Shown here piece after piece: positions 44,578-54,111 of a stretch of 64,000 nt of DNA (position 1 is its first letter; the number at the start of each line of letters is the position of its first letter). The notes below the pieces were generated by a model that saw only the letters and a program-made list of their open reading frames with translations, had not been told where the DNA came from and did not search any database. Source of the DNA: Variovorax gossypii (GTDB lineage: Bacteria; Pseudomonadota; Gammaproteobacteria; Burkholderiales; Burkholderiaceae_C); assembly GCF_003965815.1 (NCBI RefSeq), contig NZ_RXOE01000001.1, forward strand, positions 992,001 through 1,056,000, in the 5' to 3' direction. Position numbers and translations under genes: made by a program.

Positions 44578-47500
44578 TCGAGATTTACCAGTTCGCCCTG
44601 CCCGGTGAGGAACGCGACGCGCACCGTGGCACCGGGATAGGCATGTTGCACCGCGGCGCGATAGCGCTGCATCTGTGCGATCAGCGCGGCGTCCCGCTCG
44701 GGGCGCGCCGCGGATTTGTAGTCGAGGATCCACCAGGCACCGCTGTCGCGCTCGCGCACCAGCCGGTCGATCCGCAGGGTTTCGCCTTCGTGCACCAGCG
44801 TGACTTCGTTGCCGTGCCAGTCGACCCTGCGATCGTCCCACACCCAGGCACCCTCGCCCGAACGGATGCGCTGGGCCAGCGCGGCGGCGCCGCGCGCCTG
44901 TTGCGCGTCGAGCAGGAATTCGCGGGCCGCGGCGCGCACATGGGCAGCCGCCAGCGGTTCGCCCGGCACCGCCCATTCAAGCAGCCGGTGCATCGCCTGG
45001 CCGAAGGCGGCGGCGCGGGCATCGAGCGTGGTGCTGGCGGCTTTCTTTGCCACGGCCGGCTGCTCGACAGGCTCGGGGGCCTCCGGCATGCGCTGCATCG
45101 GGAAACTTGCTGCGCTGCCCGGCGCCGACAGCGCGACCAGCGGCTCGTCGGCCTCCGTGGGCTCGCACAGCGCTTCCAGACGCGCCCACCAACTGCCCTC
45201 GTTGGCACGCGCGGGCCGCACCGAGGACAGCACCAGCCGCTCGCGCGCCCGCGTGACGGCAACGTAAAGCCCGTTGAGCTCCTCGCGATGGCGCGCGCGC
45301 TGCTCTTCCTCGAGAAGGCCCGCCGCGCAGGCCGGGGGTGTCTTCTCGCTCGCAAGAAAGATGAAGCGCGTCGGCGCGCTGTCGCTGCCCTTCCATTCGA
45401 TGAGCACGCCCATGGTCTGGGCGCGCGGCGGCGCGGCGTCGCAATCGAGCATGAGCACGGTGTCGGCTTCGAGCCCCTTGGCGCCGTGCACGGTCAGCAG
45501 CTGCACCGCGTCGGGAGCGACCACGGTCGGGGCACGCACTCCACCCGCGCGCAGGGCACGCACCAGCGCGTACGGCGTGGCGAAACGCGCGCCGTCGATG
45601 TCCAGCGACGCGGAAAGCACGCCGCGCAGATTGGCCAGCGCGCCCTGGCGCATCGCAGCCGGCACGGCGGCGCCGAACTTCGCAAGCAGGTCGCCGTCAT
45701 GGAAGATCGCGTCGAGCGCGTCGTGCGGCGGCAGCGTCATGAGCCAGCGCTGCCATCTCTTGAGCCGCGGGCCGGCCTCGACCAGCACCTGCGGAAGGCT
45801 CTCGTCCTTCTGGATCAGCGAGAACCAGCTCACCGGGCCGCGCTCGCGCTGTCGCAGTGCGAGCTGCACCAGCGCCTCGTCGTCGACACCGAACACCGGC
45901 GACTTCAGCGCCCGCGCCAGCGACAGGTCGTGCGCCGGAGACACCAGCGCGTCGATCAGCGCGACCACGTCCTGAACCTCGGGCGCGTCGTGCAGGTCGT
46001 TCTTTTCCGGCTGCTGCACGGGAATGTGGCGCAGGCGCAGCGCGTCCTGCATGGCCGAGAGCCGGCTGCGCCTGCGCGCCAGCACCATGATGCGGCTGGG
46101 CTGCGTACCGTCGGCGATGCGCTGCGCGACCCATCGCGCGGCTTGCTCGCACTCCTTCTGCAGCAGTTGTTCCTCGGGCAGCACGCGCGGCGTGACGAGG
46201 CTGTCGCGCCAGTGCAGCATGCCGTCGTCGGCCGGTGCCGCCTCGGCCGTATCGCCGAGCGCATCGCGGTCGATGGCCGGCAGCCTGAGCAACTCGCCGT
46301 CGTCGCCGCGCTCCGTGGTGTGGGCGCGGTAGCCGTCGAATTCGCCGGCCTCCTGCGCGGCCAGCATCGCCGCGTTGACCAGCCCGACCACCGACTGCGC
46401 GTTGCGATGCGTGTGGTCGCAGTTCAGCAGCTCGCCGTCGAGCCCTTCGCGCACGAACTTCTTCGCGGCGATGAACACCTGCGGCTCGGCGCGGCGGAAG
46501 CGATAGATGCTCTGCTTCGGGTCGCCCACGATGAACACGCGCGGCGCGCGTCCCTGTGCGCCGGTGTAGGCGCTGAGCCAGCCGTAGAGCGCCTGCCACT
46601 GCAGCGGATTGGTGTCCTGGAACTCGTCGATCAGCAGGTGCGCGATACGCGCGTCGAGCCGCTCCTGCACCCAGCCCGACAGGGCCGACTGGCCCAGCAG
46701 CAGCTGCGCGGCCTGCTCGACGTCGTTCATGTCGACCCAGCCATGGGTGCGCTTGACCTCGGCGAAGGCCGCGATCAGCAGCCGCGTGAGGCGCGTCATG
46801 CGCTGCTGGTAGAGCCATGCGGCGTGCTGGGCCTGGGCCGCGCAGAGCAGCTGCAGCTCGGCCTCGGCCTCCTGCGCGGCGGGAAACTTCTGCAGGTTCT
46901 TGTTGAGGCGGTCCTCGGTCGCCACGAAGAAGCTCTTGCGCAGCAGGGCAAGCGCGGCGGACAGCGAACCGGCGGCAGGCTCGCCCGTTCCGAACACGTC
47001 GATGACGGCTTCGGCGGCCTTCTGCGGCGTCTTGTTGCTCTCACGGCCCAGCGCGGCGGCCCGGTCGAGCCAGCGACGGCGGACCTGTTCGCCGCGCAAT
47101 GCATCGGTCGGTTCGTCCAGGCCTTCGAGCGCGGGATAGAGCGCGCTGAAATGCTGCACGGCATTCTCAGCATCGGCCAGCGAGAACTCGACGCGCTTCG
47201 ACAACGCCTCGCCTAGGGCCTTGGCCGTCTGCGAGCGACCGTGCGTGGCAACGACGGCGTAATAGTCGGCCAGCGCCTCCTTGTCGGCCGTGACCGCCTC
47301 GAAGAAGGGCCGCCATGTATGGCCGCGCGCCTCCGCGTCGTCTTCGAGCAACTCGTAGTTCGAAGGCAGGCCCAGCTCGCGCAGCACCGCGAGCGGCGCG
47401 TTGCGCAGCAGCCCGGCGAACCAGGCGTGGAAGGTGCGGAACTGCACCGGTCTGCCGCCTTCGAGCAGGCGCCGGTAGAGGCCCTTCAGGCGGGGCACGG

Positions 47501-47837
47501 CAGCGGCTGCCGCGGCAGGCTCCATGCCGCGCATCACGAGTTGGCCGACCAACTCTTCCGGTGCGCGCTGCGCGAAATCCTCCAGCCACTGGTCGAGCCG
47601 CTCGCGCATTTCGCCGGCCGCCTTCTTCGTGAAGGTGATGGCCAGGATCTCATGCGGCTCGCAGGCGGACTCGCCCTCCTCGAGCAGCGCGCGCAGGATG
47701 CGCGAGACCAGCATCCAGGTCTTGCCCGCGCCGGCGCAGGCCTCGACGGCGACCGAGCGCCGCGGATCGCAGGCGACGGTGTAGAAGGCCTCGCGCTTGA
47801 CGTGCCGGCCGTTGTGTTCGTAGGCTGCGCCGTTCAT
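44574..47837 (-). CDS. UvrD-family helicase-nuclease, AddA/RecB-like, 1087 aa
   Basis: Superfamily 1 helicase motifs: Walker A EACAGAGKTWML (about 32-43), Ia ITFTKKAAGEMRERL, II LIDEFQDTNPLQW, III FIVGDPKQSIYRFR, IV-VI with LLTVHGAKGLEADTVLMLD and LYVAVTRARERLVL. A PD-(D/E)XK nuclease closes the protein (LVRERDSGAWWILDYKSA). This is the AddA plan of a double-strand-break resection enzyme. It overlaps the AddB-like gene by 4 bases. The in vivo partner of RecA loading in this organism is inferred. Confidence 0.92.
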   Translation of the reverse strand: MNGAAYEHNGRHVKREAFYTVACDPRRSVAVEACAGAGKTWMLVSRILRALLEEGESACEPHEILAITFTKKAAGEMRERLDQWLEDFAQRAPEELVGQLVMRGMEPAAAAAAVPRLKGLYRRLLEGGRPVQFRTFHAWFAGLLRNAPLAVLRELGLPSNYELLEDDAEARGHTWRPFFEAVTADKEALADYYAVVATHGRSQTAKALGEALSKRVEFSLADAENAVQHFSALYPALEGLDEPTDALRGEQVRRRWLDRAAALGRESNKTPQKAAEAVIDVFGTGEPAAGSLSAALALLRKSFFVATEDRLNKNLQKFPAAQEAEAELQLLCAAQAQHAAWLYQQRMTRLTRLLIAAFAEVKRTHGWVDMNDVEQAAQLLLGQSALSGWVQERLDARIAHLLIDEFQDTNPLQWQALYGWLSAYTGAQGRAPRVFIVGDPKQSIYRFRRAEPQVFIAAKKFVREGLDGELLNCDHTHRNAQSVVGLVNAAMLAAQEAGEFDGYRAHTTERGDDGELLRLPAIDRDALGDTAEAAPADDGMLHWRDSLVTPRVLPEEQLLQKECEQAARWVAQRIADGTQPSRIMVLARRRSRLSAMQDALRLRHIPVQQPEKNDLHDAPEVQDVVALIDALVSPAHDLSLARALKSPVFGVDDEALVQLALRQRERGPVSWFSLIQKDESLPQVLVEAGPRLKRWQRWLMTLPPHDALDAIFHDGDLLAKFGAAVPAAMRQGALANLRGVLSASLDIDGARFATPYALVRALRAGGVRAPTVVAPDAVQLLTVHGAKGLEADTVLMLDCDAAPPRAQTMGVLIEWKGSDSAPTRFIFLASEKTPPACAAGLLEEEQRARHREELNGLYVAVTRARERLVLSSVRPARANEGSWWARLEALCEPTEADEPLVALSAPGSAASFPMQRMPEAPEPVEQPAVAKKAASTTLDARAAAFGQAMHRLLEWAVPGEPLAAAHVRAAAREFLLDAQQARGAAALAQRIRSGEGAWVWDDRRVDWHGNEVTLVHEGETLRIDRLVRERDSGAWWILDYKSAARPERDAALIAQMQRYRAAVQHAYPGATVRVAFLTGQGELVNLE

Positions 47838-50440
47838 TGCGTGTCGCCTCCGGTCGTCGGGCCGCCCACGATGGCGGGCAGCGGGGACTCATCGCCCCAG
47901 AAGTCCTTTCGGCAGAGGCCGCGTGCGGCGCAGTAGTCGCACACGGCGCCCTCCCCCAGCGGCGGCAGTGCCGCGCCCTGAGCGATGCGCCTGAAGTCGT
48001 CGATGATGCCGGCCACCAGAGCGTCGCGCGCCTCGACCACGGCGGGTTGCTCGACGGTCTGCGTGCCGGCGGATTTCTCGCCCACGTTCACGTAGGCCGC
48101 ACGCAGGGTGTCGTCGGCCACGAGCGCGGCGTAGAAGGCCAGTTGCGTATCTTCGGTCGGGTCCTTCACGCGCTCCTTGCTGACCGTGGCGGACTCGGTC
48201 TTGTAGTCGATCACGAAGGCCTGGCCGTCGGGCATGCGGTCGATGCGGTCGAGCCGGCCTATCAGGCGCAGCTCGCCCAGCGACTGCTCTTTCCACGGCT
48301 CGGACTCGGTGAAGACTGCGCCGGCCGCCTCGTGCCCGGTCAACCAGCCCAGGTAGCCGTCGCGCACCGCGGGCCATGCGGCGGCGAACGGCAGGAACTC
48401 GGCGTCGGACAGCCCGAGTTCCTGCGTCGCGCGCCGCGCGGCCTCTTCGATGAGGGCGATGCGCTGCTGCGCATCCTGCGTCGGAGCTTCGGCCAAGGCT
48501 TCGTGGAAATGGCCGAGCACCGCATGCAGCCAGTTGCCGAAGTCGCGCTTGTCGACTTCGGCATCGAGCTCGTCGGCGCTGCGCAGGCCCAGCTGCCGTA
48601 GCGCGAAAAAGCGATAGGGGCAGCGGCGCAGGTCTTCATACACGCTGGTGGAGATGTTCTCCAGCGGCAGGAGAGCGCCCGAAGGCGTCGGGTAGCCGGT
48701 CGGCTGCACGGGCACGTCGCGCGGCAGGCGCGGATCGGCCGAGGGCTGCAGGGCGTGGTCGAGCTCCAGGGCCTGCACGAGCGGGCTCGGACGCACGGGT
48801 TCGCCGCTGGCGTCGGAGTGGCGCCAGATCAGCTCGCACGACGGGTTGTGCAGGGCCGCGGCCCAGGCTGCGCGCTGCGCAGCCTCGAGTGCCTCGCGCG
48901 AGGGCAGGCCCAGTTCGAGGCGCTGGGCTGCGCTCCAGTTGCCTGGGGGCTCAGGCGATGCGGGCAAGCGTCGATCGTCACAACCCGGGATGACCACCGC
49001 GCCGAAGGACCGACCCAGCAACTGGTAGAGCGGGAGCACCACGACCCTGGGCGCCTGGTCGCCGGCGGGGGGCACGAAGCTGGCGTCTTCCAGCACGTCG
49101 CGCACCCAGGCGGTGAATTCCGTCAGGGTGTGGCGGCCGCCGGGGAATTCGTCCTCGTCGTCGCCATGCGCGCCGGCGTCGAGCCACAGCGCACCGATCA
49201 CCTTGCCGCCGGCCAGGTCTTCCTCGAGCAAGGCCCACTGGTCGCTGGCCTCCAGCAGTTCGCGCAGCGCGCGCAGCCACTCGGCCAGCGGGCGCGAACG
49301 AGCCATGGGCGCACGGCGCGCCTCGACGGCCTCGGTGAAGACCAGCAGCGCAGTGTCTTTCGACTTCTCGCTACGGGTCATCAAGGCACACCACGCCGAC
49401 CAGTCGCGCATGCCTTCGTGGCGCAGGCGCGCTTCGACCGATTGGACGATGGGCGAATCGCCGTCGGCGCCGCTCTTGAGCCATTCGAGCACTTGGTCGC
49501 TGGTGGCGTCGTGGGCGCATGCGCGCAGCGCGCTCATCAGCGAAGCGGCTGCGCGCGTGGTCGAGAGCTTCCAGCCCGTTTCGTCGTGCGTGACGACGCC
49601 TTGCGCACTCAGCTGGGCGCTGATGCGACGGGTGAGCGCGCGATCGGTCGCGACCAGCGCGACGGGCGCGCGGTCTTCGGCGAGATGGCGCAGCACGCAG
49701 GCCGCGGCGAGCCCGGCTTCGTCCTCGGGGTCGAGGGCGACGTGCGAGGCGCAGGCCTGCGTGGGCGCGCCGGAAGGCACGAGCGAGAGGTGAAGCGCGC
49801 GGTCGCCCCACAGCCTGCAGAGCGATTGGGTGAGCGGATCGGCCTGGAAGCCCTCGAGCACGATCAGCGCGTCGACCTGGGCTCGCGTGGACTCGCGCTG
49901 CAGCACGTCGGTGGCGTAGCTCGAGGTCGAAGTCCAGGCGACGGCGATGCGGATCAATGCGCTCTCGATGCGGAACCACTCGGACTCGCTGCCCGCGTCC
50001 GCCACGCTCGCCGCACGTTGCGCCCATTCGCCGCCGCGCTCCTCGGGCGTCACGGCAGCGGCCAGGGGCGCCAGTTGATAGGCGAGCTCGACGACGCGGC
50101 CGGCCAGGGCGAAGCGCTCGGCATGGAAGCCCGCCTGCGAAAGCAGCGCCTGCGCGGTGACCAGGTCGCGCGCCATGTCGTGGGCGATGTCGTAGCCCGT
50201 CGGCACGAAGCCGCCCGCGCTGCGGGCCCAGTTGTGTGTGGTCTCGAAGCGCGGCACGAAGCCCGGACTGCCGCATCGGGCCCACATGGCGCGCGCGACG
50301 CCCATCAGCTGCGCATAGGGCACCAGCACCACGGTGCGGGCGGCATGCAGCTGGCGCTCGGCGAGCGCACGGACGATCCGCGCGACCACGCCATCGGCGG
50401 GATCGCACCACAGGGCCTGGACGGGATGGCCTTCGTTCAT
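47834..50440 (-). CDS. AddB-like PD-(D/E)XK nuclease subunit, 868 aa
   Basis: The N-terminal two thirds is a degenerate helicase-like region without a clear Walker A. The C-terminal nuclease has GQAFVIDYKTES with TQLAFYAALV, and ends in a cysteine cluster CDYCAARGLCRKDFWGD. With Cys at LRRCPYRFFAL this could hold the Fe-S cluster known in AddB. ATG 50440. It is the first gene of a three-gene operon (addB-like, addA-like, flavoprotein), all with ATGA overlaps. Divergent from trxA. Confidence 0.88.
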   Translation of the reverse strand: MNEGHPVQALWCDPADGVVARIVRALAERQLHAARTVVLVPYAQLMGVARAMWARCGSPGFVPRFETTHNWARSAGGFVPTGYDIAHDMARDLVTAQALLSQAGFHAERFALAGRVVELAYQLAPLAAAVTPEERGGEWAQRAASVADAGSESEWFRIESALIRIAVAWTSTSSYATDVLQRESTRAQVDALIVLEGFQADPLTQSLCRLWGDRALHLSLVPSGAPTQACASHVALDPEDEAGLAAACVLRHLAEDRAPVALVATDRALTRRISAQLSAQGVVTHDETGWKLSTTRAAASLMSALRACAHDATSDQVLEWLKSGADGDSPIVQSVEARLRHEGMRDWSAWCALMTRSEKSKDTALLVFTEAVEARRAPMARSRPLAEWLRALRELLEASDQWALLEEDLAGGKVIGALWLDAGAHGDDEDEFPGGRHTLTEFTAWVRDVLEDASFVPPAGDQAPRVVVLPLYQLLGRSFGAVVIPGCDDRRLPASPEPPGNWSAAQRLELGLPSREALEAAQRAAWAAALHNPSCELIWRHSDASGEPVRPSPLVQALELDHALQPSADPRLPRDVPVQPTGYPTPSGALLPLENISTSVYEDLRRCPYRFFALRQLGLRSADELDAEVDKRDFGNWLHAVLGHFHEALAEAPTQDAQQRIALIEEAARRATQELGLSDAEFLPFAAAWPAVRDGYLGWLTGHEAAGAVFTESEPWKEQSLGELRLIGRLDRIDRMPDGQAFVIDYKTESATVSKERVKDPTEDTQLAFYAALVADDTLRAAYVNVGEKSAGTQTVEQPAVVEARDALVAGIIDDFRRIAQGAALPPLGEGAVCDYCAARGLCRKDFWGDESPLPAIVGGPTTGGDTQ

Positions 50441-50597
50441 GTTCTATCGAGGGGTCGGAGCACGCGCGGACGCGGGGCGCAAGGGCTTTGGCTATCGCCG
50501 CCATAGCCGCCCTGCAAGGCACGCCGCCCCTTGGTTTCTGTCACAATGACCAGCACTTTAGCTGCACCGAAACTCTCTGCGCACAAGGACCCATCAC

Positions 50598-50930
50598 ATG
50601 GCCAGCGAACTCATCAAACACATCTCCGACTCCTCCTTCGAGGCCGACGTGCTCAAGTCCAGCCAGCCGGTGCTGGTCGACTATTGGGCCGAATGGTGCG
50701 GCCCCTGCAAGATGATCGCCCCGATCCTGGACGAAGTCTCCACTGCCTACGAAGGCAAGCTGCAGATCGCCAAGCTGAACGTCGACGAGAACCGCGACAT
50801 CCCCGCCAAGTTCGGCATCCGCGGCATCCCCACGCTGATGCTGTTCAAGGACGGCCAGCTGGCAGCCACCAAGGTTGGTGCCATGAGCAAGGCTCAGCTC
50901 ACCGCCTTCATCGACCAGCAACTCGCCTGA
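50598..50930 (+). CDS. trxA: Thioredoxin
   Basis: 110 aa with the redox-active WCGPC (C34, C37), the cis-proline IPTL and the [13 protein letters not shown] segment, very close to E. coli TrxA. A cytosolic disulfide reductant for ribonucleotide reductase, PAPS reductase and peroxiredoxins. ATG 50598. It is followed by a strong terminator and then rho, a neighbour pair common across proteobacteria. Confidence 0.98.
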   Translation: MASELIKHISDSSFEADVLKSSQPVLVDYWAEWCGPCKMIAPILDEVSTAYEGKLQIAKLNVDENRDIPAKFGIRGIPTLMLFKDGQLAATKVGAMSKAQLTAFIDQQLA

Positions 50931-50940
50931 TCGATTTCAA

Positions 50941-50976
50941 CCGGCCAGCGCGCAATGCGTTGGCCGGCGCGTTTTT
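50941..50976 (+). terminator. trxA terminator
   Basis: CCGGCCAGCGC pairs with GCGTTGGCCGG (11 bp, one G-U) around a 5-base loop, then CGCG and five T. It starts 10 bases after the trxA stop. The rho promoter lies within and just after it. Confidence 0.8.
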
Positions 50977-50987
50977 CCTGTCATAAT
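50960..50987 (+). promoter_or_regulatory. Candidate rho promoter
   Basis: TTGGCC (50960-50965), 16 bases, then CATAAT (50982-50987) preceded by TG in extended -10 position. The -35 is part of the trxA terminator stem. Transcription from about 50994 gives a leader of about 130 bases. Confidence 0.5.
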
Positions 50988-51011
50988 CTCCCACAGATCA
51001 CCGGCCCTTTA

Positions 51012-51046
51012 CTCAGGCAACCGGTTCGAGTTCCCCGGTTGGTGAG
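51012..51046 (+). promoter_or_regulatory. Hairpin in the rho leader
   Basis: CTCA-GGC-AACCGG pairs with CCGGTT-GG-TGAG around a 10-base loop in the 5' untranslated region of rho. rho leaders are known sites of autogenous attenuation in enteric bacteria; a role here is inferred from position only. Confidence 0.35.
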
Positions 51047-51124
51047 GCAGTTCTCGCTTCACACCCAACCTCCCCCCGTTTTCCGTTTCTCCCCGACCGA
51101 TAGGCCCCGTCAAGGGCTCATTCC

Positions 51125-52390
51125 ATGCACTTAAACGAACTCAAGGCACTCCACGTGTCTGAAGTCCTCAAGCAGGCTGAAGCGCTTGAGATCGAAAACG
51201 TCGGCCGCATGCGCAAGCAGGAGCTGATGTTCGCGATCATCAAGAAGCGCGCCAAGGCCGGCGAACAGGTCTTCGCCGACGGCGTGCTCGAAATACTCCC
51301 CGACGGCTTCGGCTTTCTGCGCAGCCCCGACACCAGTTTCACGGCCAGCACGGACGACATCTACATCTCGCCCAGCCAGGTGCGCCGCTTCAACCTGCAC
51401 ACCGGCGACATGATCGAAGGCGAGGTGCGCACGCCCAAGGACGGCGAACGCTATTTCGCGCTGACCAAGCTCGACAAGGTCAACAACGGCCCGCCGGAGC
51501 AGAACAAGCACAAGGTGATGTTCGAGAACCTGACGCCGCTGTTCCCCAAGGAACAGATGAAGCTCGAGCGCGAGGGCATCAAGGGCGACGAGAACATCAC
51601 CGGCCGCATCATCGACATCATCGCCCCCATCGGCAAAGGCCAGCGTGCCCTGCTCGTGGCGCCGCCCAAGAGCGGCAAGACGGTGATGATGCAGCACATC
51701 GCCCACGCGATCAGCGCCAACTACCCCGACGTCCACATGATGGTGCTGCTCGTCGACGAGCGCCCTGAAGAAGTGACCGAAATGCAGCGCACCGTGAAGG
51801 GCGAGGTCATTGCCTCGACCTTCGACGAACCCGCCGCACGCCACGTGCACGTGGCCGAAATGGTCATCGAGCGCGCCAAGCGCCTGGTCGAGCTGAAGAA
51901 GGACGTGGTGATCCTGCTCGACTCGATCACCCGCCTCGCCCGCGCCTACAACAACGTCGTGCCCTCGTCGGGCAAGGTGCTGACCGGCGGTGTCGACTCC
52001 AACGCGCTGCAGCGCCCCAAGCGCTTCCTGGGCGCCGCGCGCAACGTGGAGGAAGGCGGCTCGCTGACCATCATCGGCACCGCGCTGATCGACACCGGCA
52101 GCCGCATGGACGAAGTGATCTTCGAAGAGTTCAAGGGCACCGGCAACTCCGAAATCCATCTCGACCGCCGCCTCTACGAGAAGCGCGTCTTCCCGTCGAT
52201 CCAGCTCAACCGCAGCGGCACGCGCCGCGAAGAACTGCTGCTGGCGCCCGAGATCCTGCAGAAGACCCGCATCCTGCGTCAGCTCATGTACAACATGGAC
52301 GAGATCGAGTCGATGGAGCTGATGCTCAAGAACATGAAGGCGACGAAGACCAATGTCGAGTTCTTCGACATGATGCGTCGCGGCGGGTAA
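51125..52390 (+). CDS. rho: Transcription termination factor Rho
   Basis: 421 aa, standard length. RNA-binding N-domain ([16 protein letters not shown]), P-loop [17 protein letters not shown], Walker [19 protein letters not shown]-loop ([64 protein letters not shown]) and R-loop are all intact. A hexameric RNA helicase that ends untranslated transcripts. Repeat copy E begins about 7 bases after the stop, then an intrinsic terminator. Confidence 0.98.
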   Translation: MHLNELKALHVSEVLKQAEALEIENVGRMRKQELMFAIIKKRAKAGEQVFADGVLEILPDGFGFLRSPDTSFTASTDDIYISPSQVRRFNLHTGDMIEGEVRTPKDGERYFALTKLDKVNNGPPEQNKHKVMFENLTPLFPKEQMKLEREGIKGDENITGRIIDIIAPIGKGQRALLVAPPKSGKTVMMQHIAHAISANYPDVHMMVLLVDERPEEVTEMQRTVKGEVIASTFDEPAARHVHVAEMVIERAKRLVELKKDVVILLDSITRLARAYNNVVPSSGKVLTGGVDSNALQRPKRFLGAARNVEEGGSLTIIGTALIDTGSRMDEVIFEEFKGTGNSEIHLDRRLYEKRVFPSIQLNRSGTRREELLLAPEILQKTRILRQLMYNMDEIESMELMLKNMKATKTNVEFFDMMRRGG

Positions 52391-52397
52391 CTGTTGC

Positions 52398-52488
52398 TCG
52401 CCCCCAGGCTGCGCGCACTTCGTGTCGCTACGCCAACCCCCTACCGGGACGGTGCCCACTGACCGGCAAAGCCGAATCAGTGGCACCC
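52398..52488 (+). repeat. Stop-proximal dispersed repeat, copy E (diverged)
   Basis: CTCGCCCCCAGGCTGCGCGCACTTCGTGTCGC-ACGCCAACCCC matches copy A in the first half. The second half has drifted (CTGACCGGCAAAGCCGAATCAGTGGCACC), but its paired ends have changed together: GGTGCCCACTGA...TCAGTGGCACC still fold. Confidence 0.75.
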
Positions 52489-52496
52489 TACGAATG

Positions 52497-52523
52497 AATG
52501 CCCGCCTTGCGCGGGCATTTTTC
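52497..52523 (+). terminator. rho terminator
   Basis: AATGCCCGC/GCGGGCATT perfect 9-bp stem with a 5-base loop, followed by a T-run (five T from 52518). It overlaps the stop of the convergent oxidoreductase gene. Confidence 0.88.
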
Positions 52524-53580
52524 ATGTGCGGATCGCACGCCCCTCGAGAGCGCTCTGGCGACCGAGGTCGAGCAGTTCCATCAGCGCGACAGCCTGCTCA
52601 GGCGGCACTGGATTGGGGCCATGGCCGAGGATGGCATCGCGAACCGCGGAGTAGTAGTCGACGTAGTTGCCGGCCCGCGTGGGAATGCTTCGCTTGACGA
52701 AGGTCCCGCCAGGCCCTGCCAACGAGAGCTCTCCGTCCAGCGGATCGGCGCCCCACCCTTCGGCTGGCGGCCGCTGTCCGGCGCGCAGCGCGTCTTCCTG
52801 CGTATCGACGCCGTGCTTGACGTAGCTCCCGCGCGTGCCGTGGACGATATAGCGCGGCGCCGCGTGCGCCGCGAGCGTCGTCGAATGCAGCACCACGCGC
52901 AGCGGCGCGTGCGGCCCGGCCTCGTAGCCCAGCACGGCATGGAAGTAGTCCTCGACCACGGCACCGTCGCGCAGGACCGCGGTGTCGAGCTGGATCGTGT
53001 CGGGACGGCCGAAGAGCTGCACCGCCTGGTCGACCAGATGGGAGCCCAGATCCACCCAGAGGCCCGAGCCGGGCACGGCCTGCTCGCGCCAACGCTCCTT
53101 CACTTCGGGCCGAAAGCGGTCGAAATGCGATTCCATGTACACCGGGCGGCCCAGTTCGCCGGTTGCCAGGACATCCTTGAGAGTCAGGAAATCGGCGTCG
53201 AAGCGGCGGTTCTGGTAAACAGCGAGAACCCGATTGTTGCGTCTCGACAACAAGTCGAGCTCCCTCGCCTCGGCCACGTCGAGCGTGAAAGGCTTGTCCA
53301 CCACCACGTGCTTGCCAGCCTCCAGCGCCGCCTTGGCGACCGGATGGTGCTGGGCATTGGGCGTGGCGACCACGATCAGGTCGATGTCCGAACGGGTCAC
53401 GAGGGCGGCCACGTCGGGAACGACCGCCACGCCGGGCCAGTCGGCATGCACCTTGTGCGGCTGCGAACTGGCCACGGCCGCCAGTTCCAGGCCCGGAACG
53501 GCCGAAAGAACGGGCGCATGGAAGGTCTGCCCGGCAAAACCATAGCCGACAAGGCCCGCGCGCAGGGGTGTGGAAGTCAT
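52522..53580 (-). CDS. Gfo/Idh/MocA family NAD(P)-dependent oxidoreductase, 352 aa
   Basis: Rossmann start [20 protein letters not shown], then the family motif [25 protein letters not shown] and the C-terminal substrate domain with [21 protein letters not shown] (the conserved GGG.L.DxGxH/D.D region). Members act on sugars, inositols or biliverdin-like compounds; it resembles YdgJ/YhhX-type proteins. Substrate unknown. ATG 53580 gives the Rossmann N-terminus; longer frames upstream run into the rpmE2 promoter. Convergent with rho. Confidence 0.9.
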   Translation of the reverse strand: MTSTPLRAGLVGYGFAGQTFHAPVLSAVPGLELAAVASSQPHKVHADWPGVAVVPDVAALVTRSDIDLIVVATPNAQHHPVAKAALEAGKHVVVDKPFTLDVAEARELDLLSRRNNRVLAVYQNRRFDADFLTLKDVLATGELGRPVYMESHFDRFRPEVKERWREQAVPGSGLWVDLGSHLVDQAVQLFGRPDTIQLDTAVLRDGAVVEDYFHAVLGYEAGPHAPLRVVLHSTTLAAHAAPRYIVHGTRGSYVKHGVDTQEDALRAGQRPPAEGWGADPLDGELSLAGPGGTFVKRSIPTRAGNYVDYYSAVRDAILGHGPNPVPPEQAVALMELLDLGRQSALEGRAIRT

Positions 53581-53594
53581 TGGGAGCCTTTGGT

Positions 53595-53624
53595 TTGCTC
53601 GAAAATGGGGCAGTATGCGATAAT
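53595..53624 (+). promoter_or_regulatory. Candidate rpmE2 promoter
   Basis: TTGCTC (53595-53600), 18 bases, GATAAT (53619-53624) with an upstream TG two bases before it (extended -10). The resulting leader is about 130 bases, with no obvious repressor site. Confidence 0.45.
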
Positions 53625-53762
53625 CGCTGGCTCCGCGAAAAGTGCGGTCAGGCAGCTTCGTCTGGCCTCCTCGGTCTTCTCCGAGGCAGCGCGCCGCTCC
53701 TGGCACGCTGGTGGCTCTCGCATCGACCGCGCATTGATTCCAAAAGCGCAAAAGGAAACACC

Positions 53763-54032
53763 ATGGCAAAAGAAGGCATTCACCCGAATTACCGCGAAGT
53801 CCTGTTCGTCGACATGTCGAACGGCTTCAAGTTCGTGACCCGTTCGTGCGCGAACACCAAGGAAATGGGCAAGACCGACGACGGTCGTGAACTGCCGCTG
53901 TTCAAGCTCGATACCACCAGCGAATCGCACCCGTTCTACACCGGCACGCAGAAGTCGGTCGACAACATGGGCGGCCGCGTCGAGAAGTTCCGCAACCGCT
54001 TCGGCAAGACCACCGGCGCCGCCTCGAAGTAA
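53763..54032 (+). CDS. rpmE2: Ribosomal protein bL31, type B
   Basis: 89 aa: [56 protein letters not shown]. It lacks the zinc-binding cysteine quartet of type A L31 (only one Cys), so it is the zinc-independent paralogue that replaces L31A when zinc is scarce in many bacteria. I see no obvious Zur box upstream. Start ATG 53763. A strong terminator follows. Confidence 0.96.
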   Translation: MAKEGIHPNYREVLFVDMSNGFKFVTRSCANTKEMGKTDDGRELPLFKLDTTSESHPFYTGTQKSVDNMGGRVEKFRNRFGKTTGAASK

Positions 54033-54051
54033 GGTACGCGCTTTTGCGTCG

Positions 54052-54083
54052 AGGGCAGCCCGGTTTACCGCGCTGCCCTTTTT
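54052..54083 (+). terminator. rpmE2 terminator
   Basis: AGGGCAGC/GCTGCCCT 8-bp stem with a 12-base loop and five T, 19 bases after the stop. Confidence 0.9.
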
Positions 54084-54111
54084 ATTTCCTAATCCAGCCT
54101 TCTCCCGCCAC

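Noticed and set aside
44643..47216. 857-codon plus-strand open frame opposite the AddA-like gene
   Set aside because: Shadow frame; all helicase motifs are on the minus strand.
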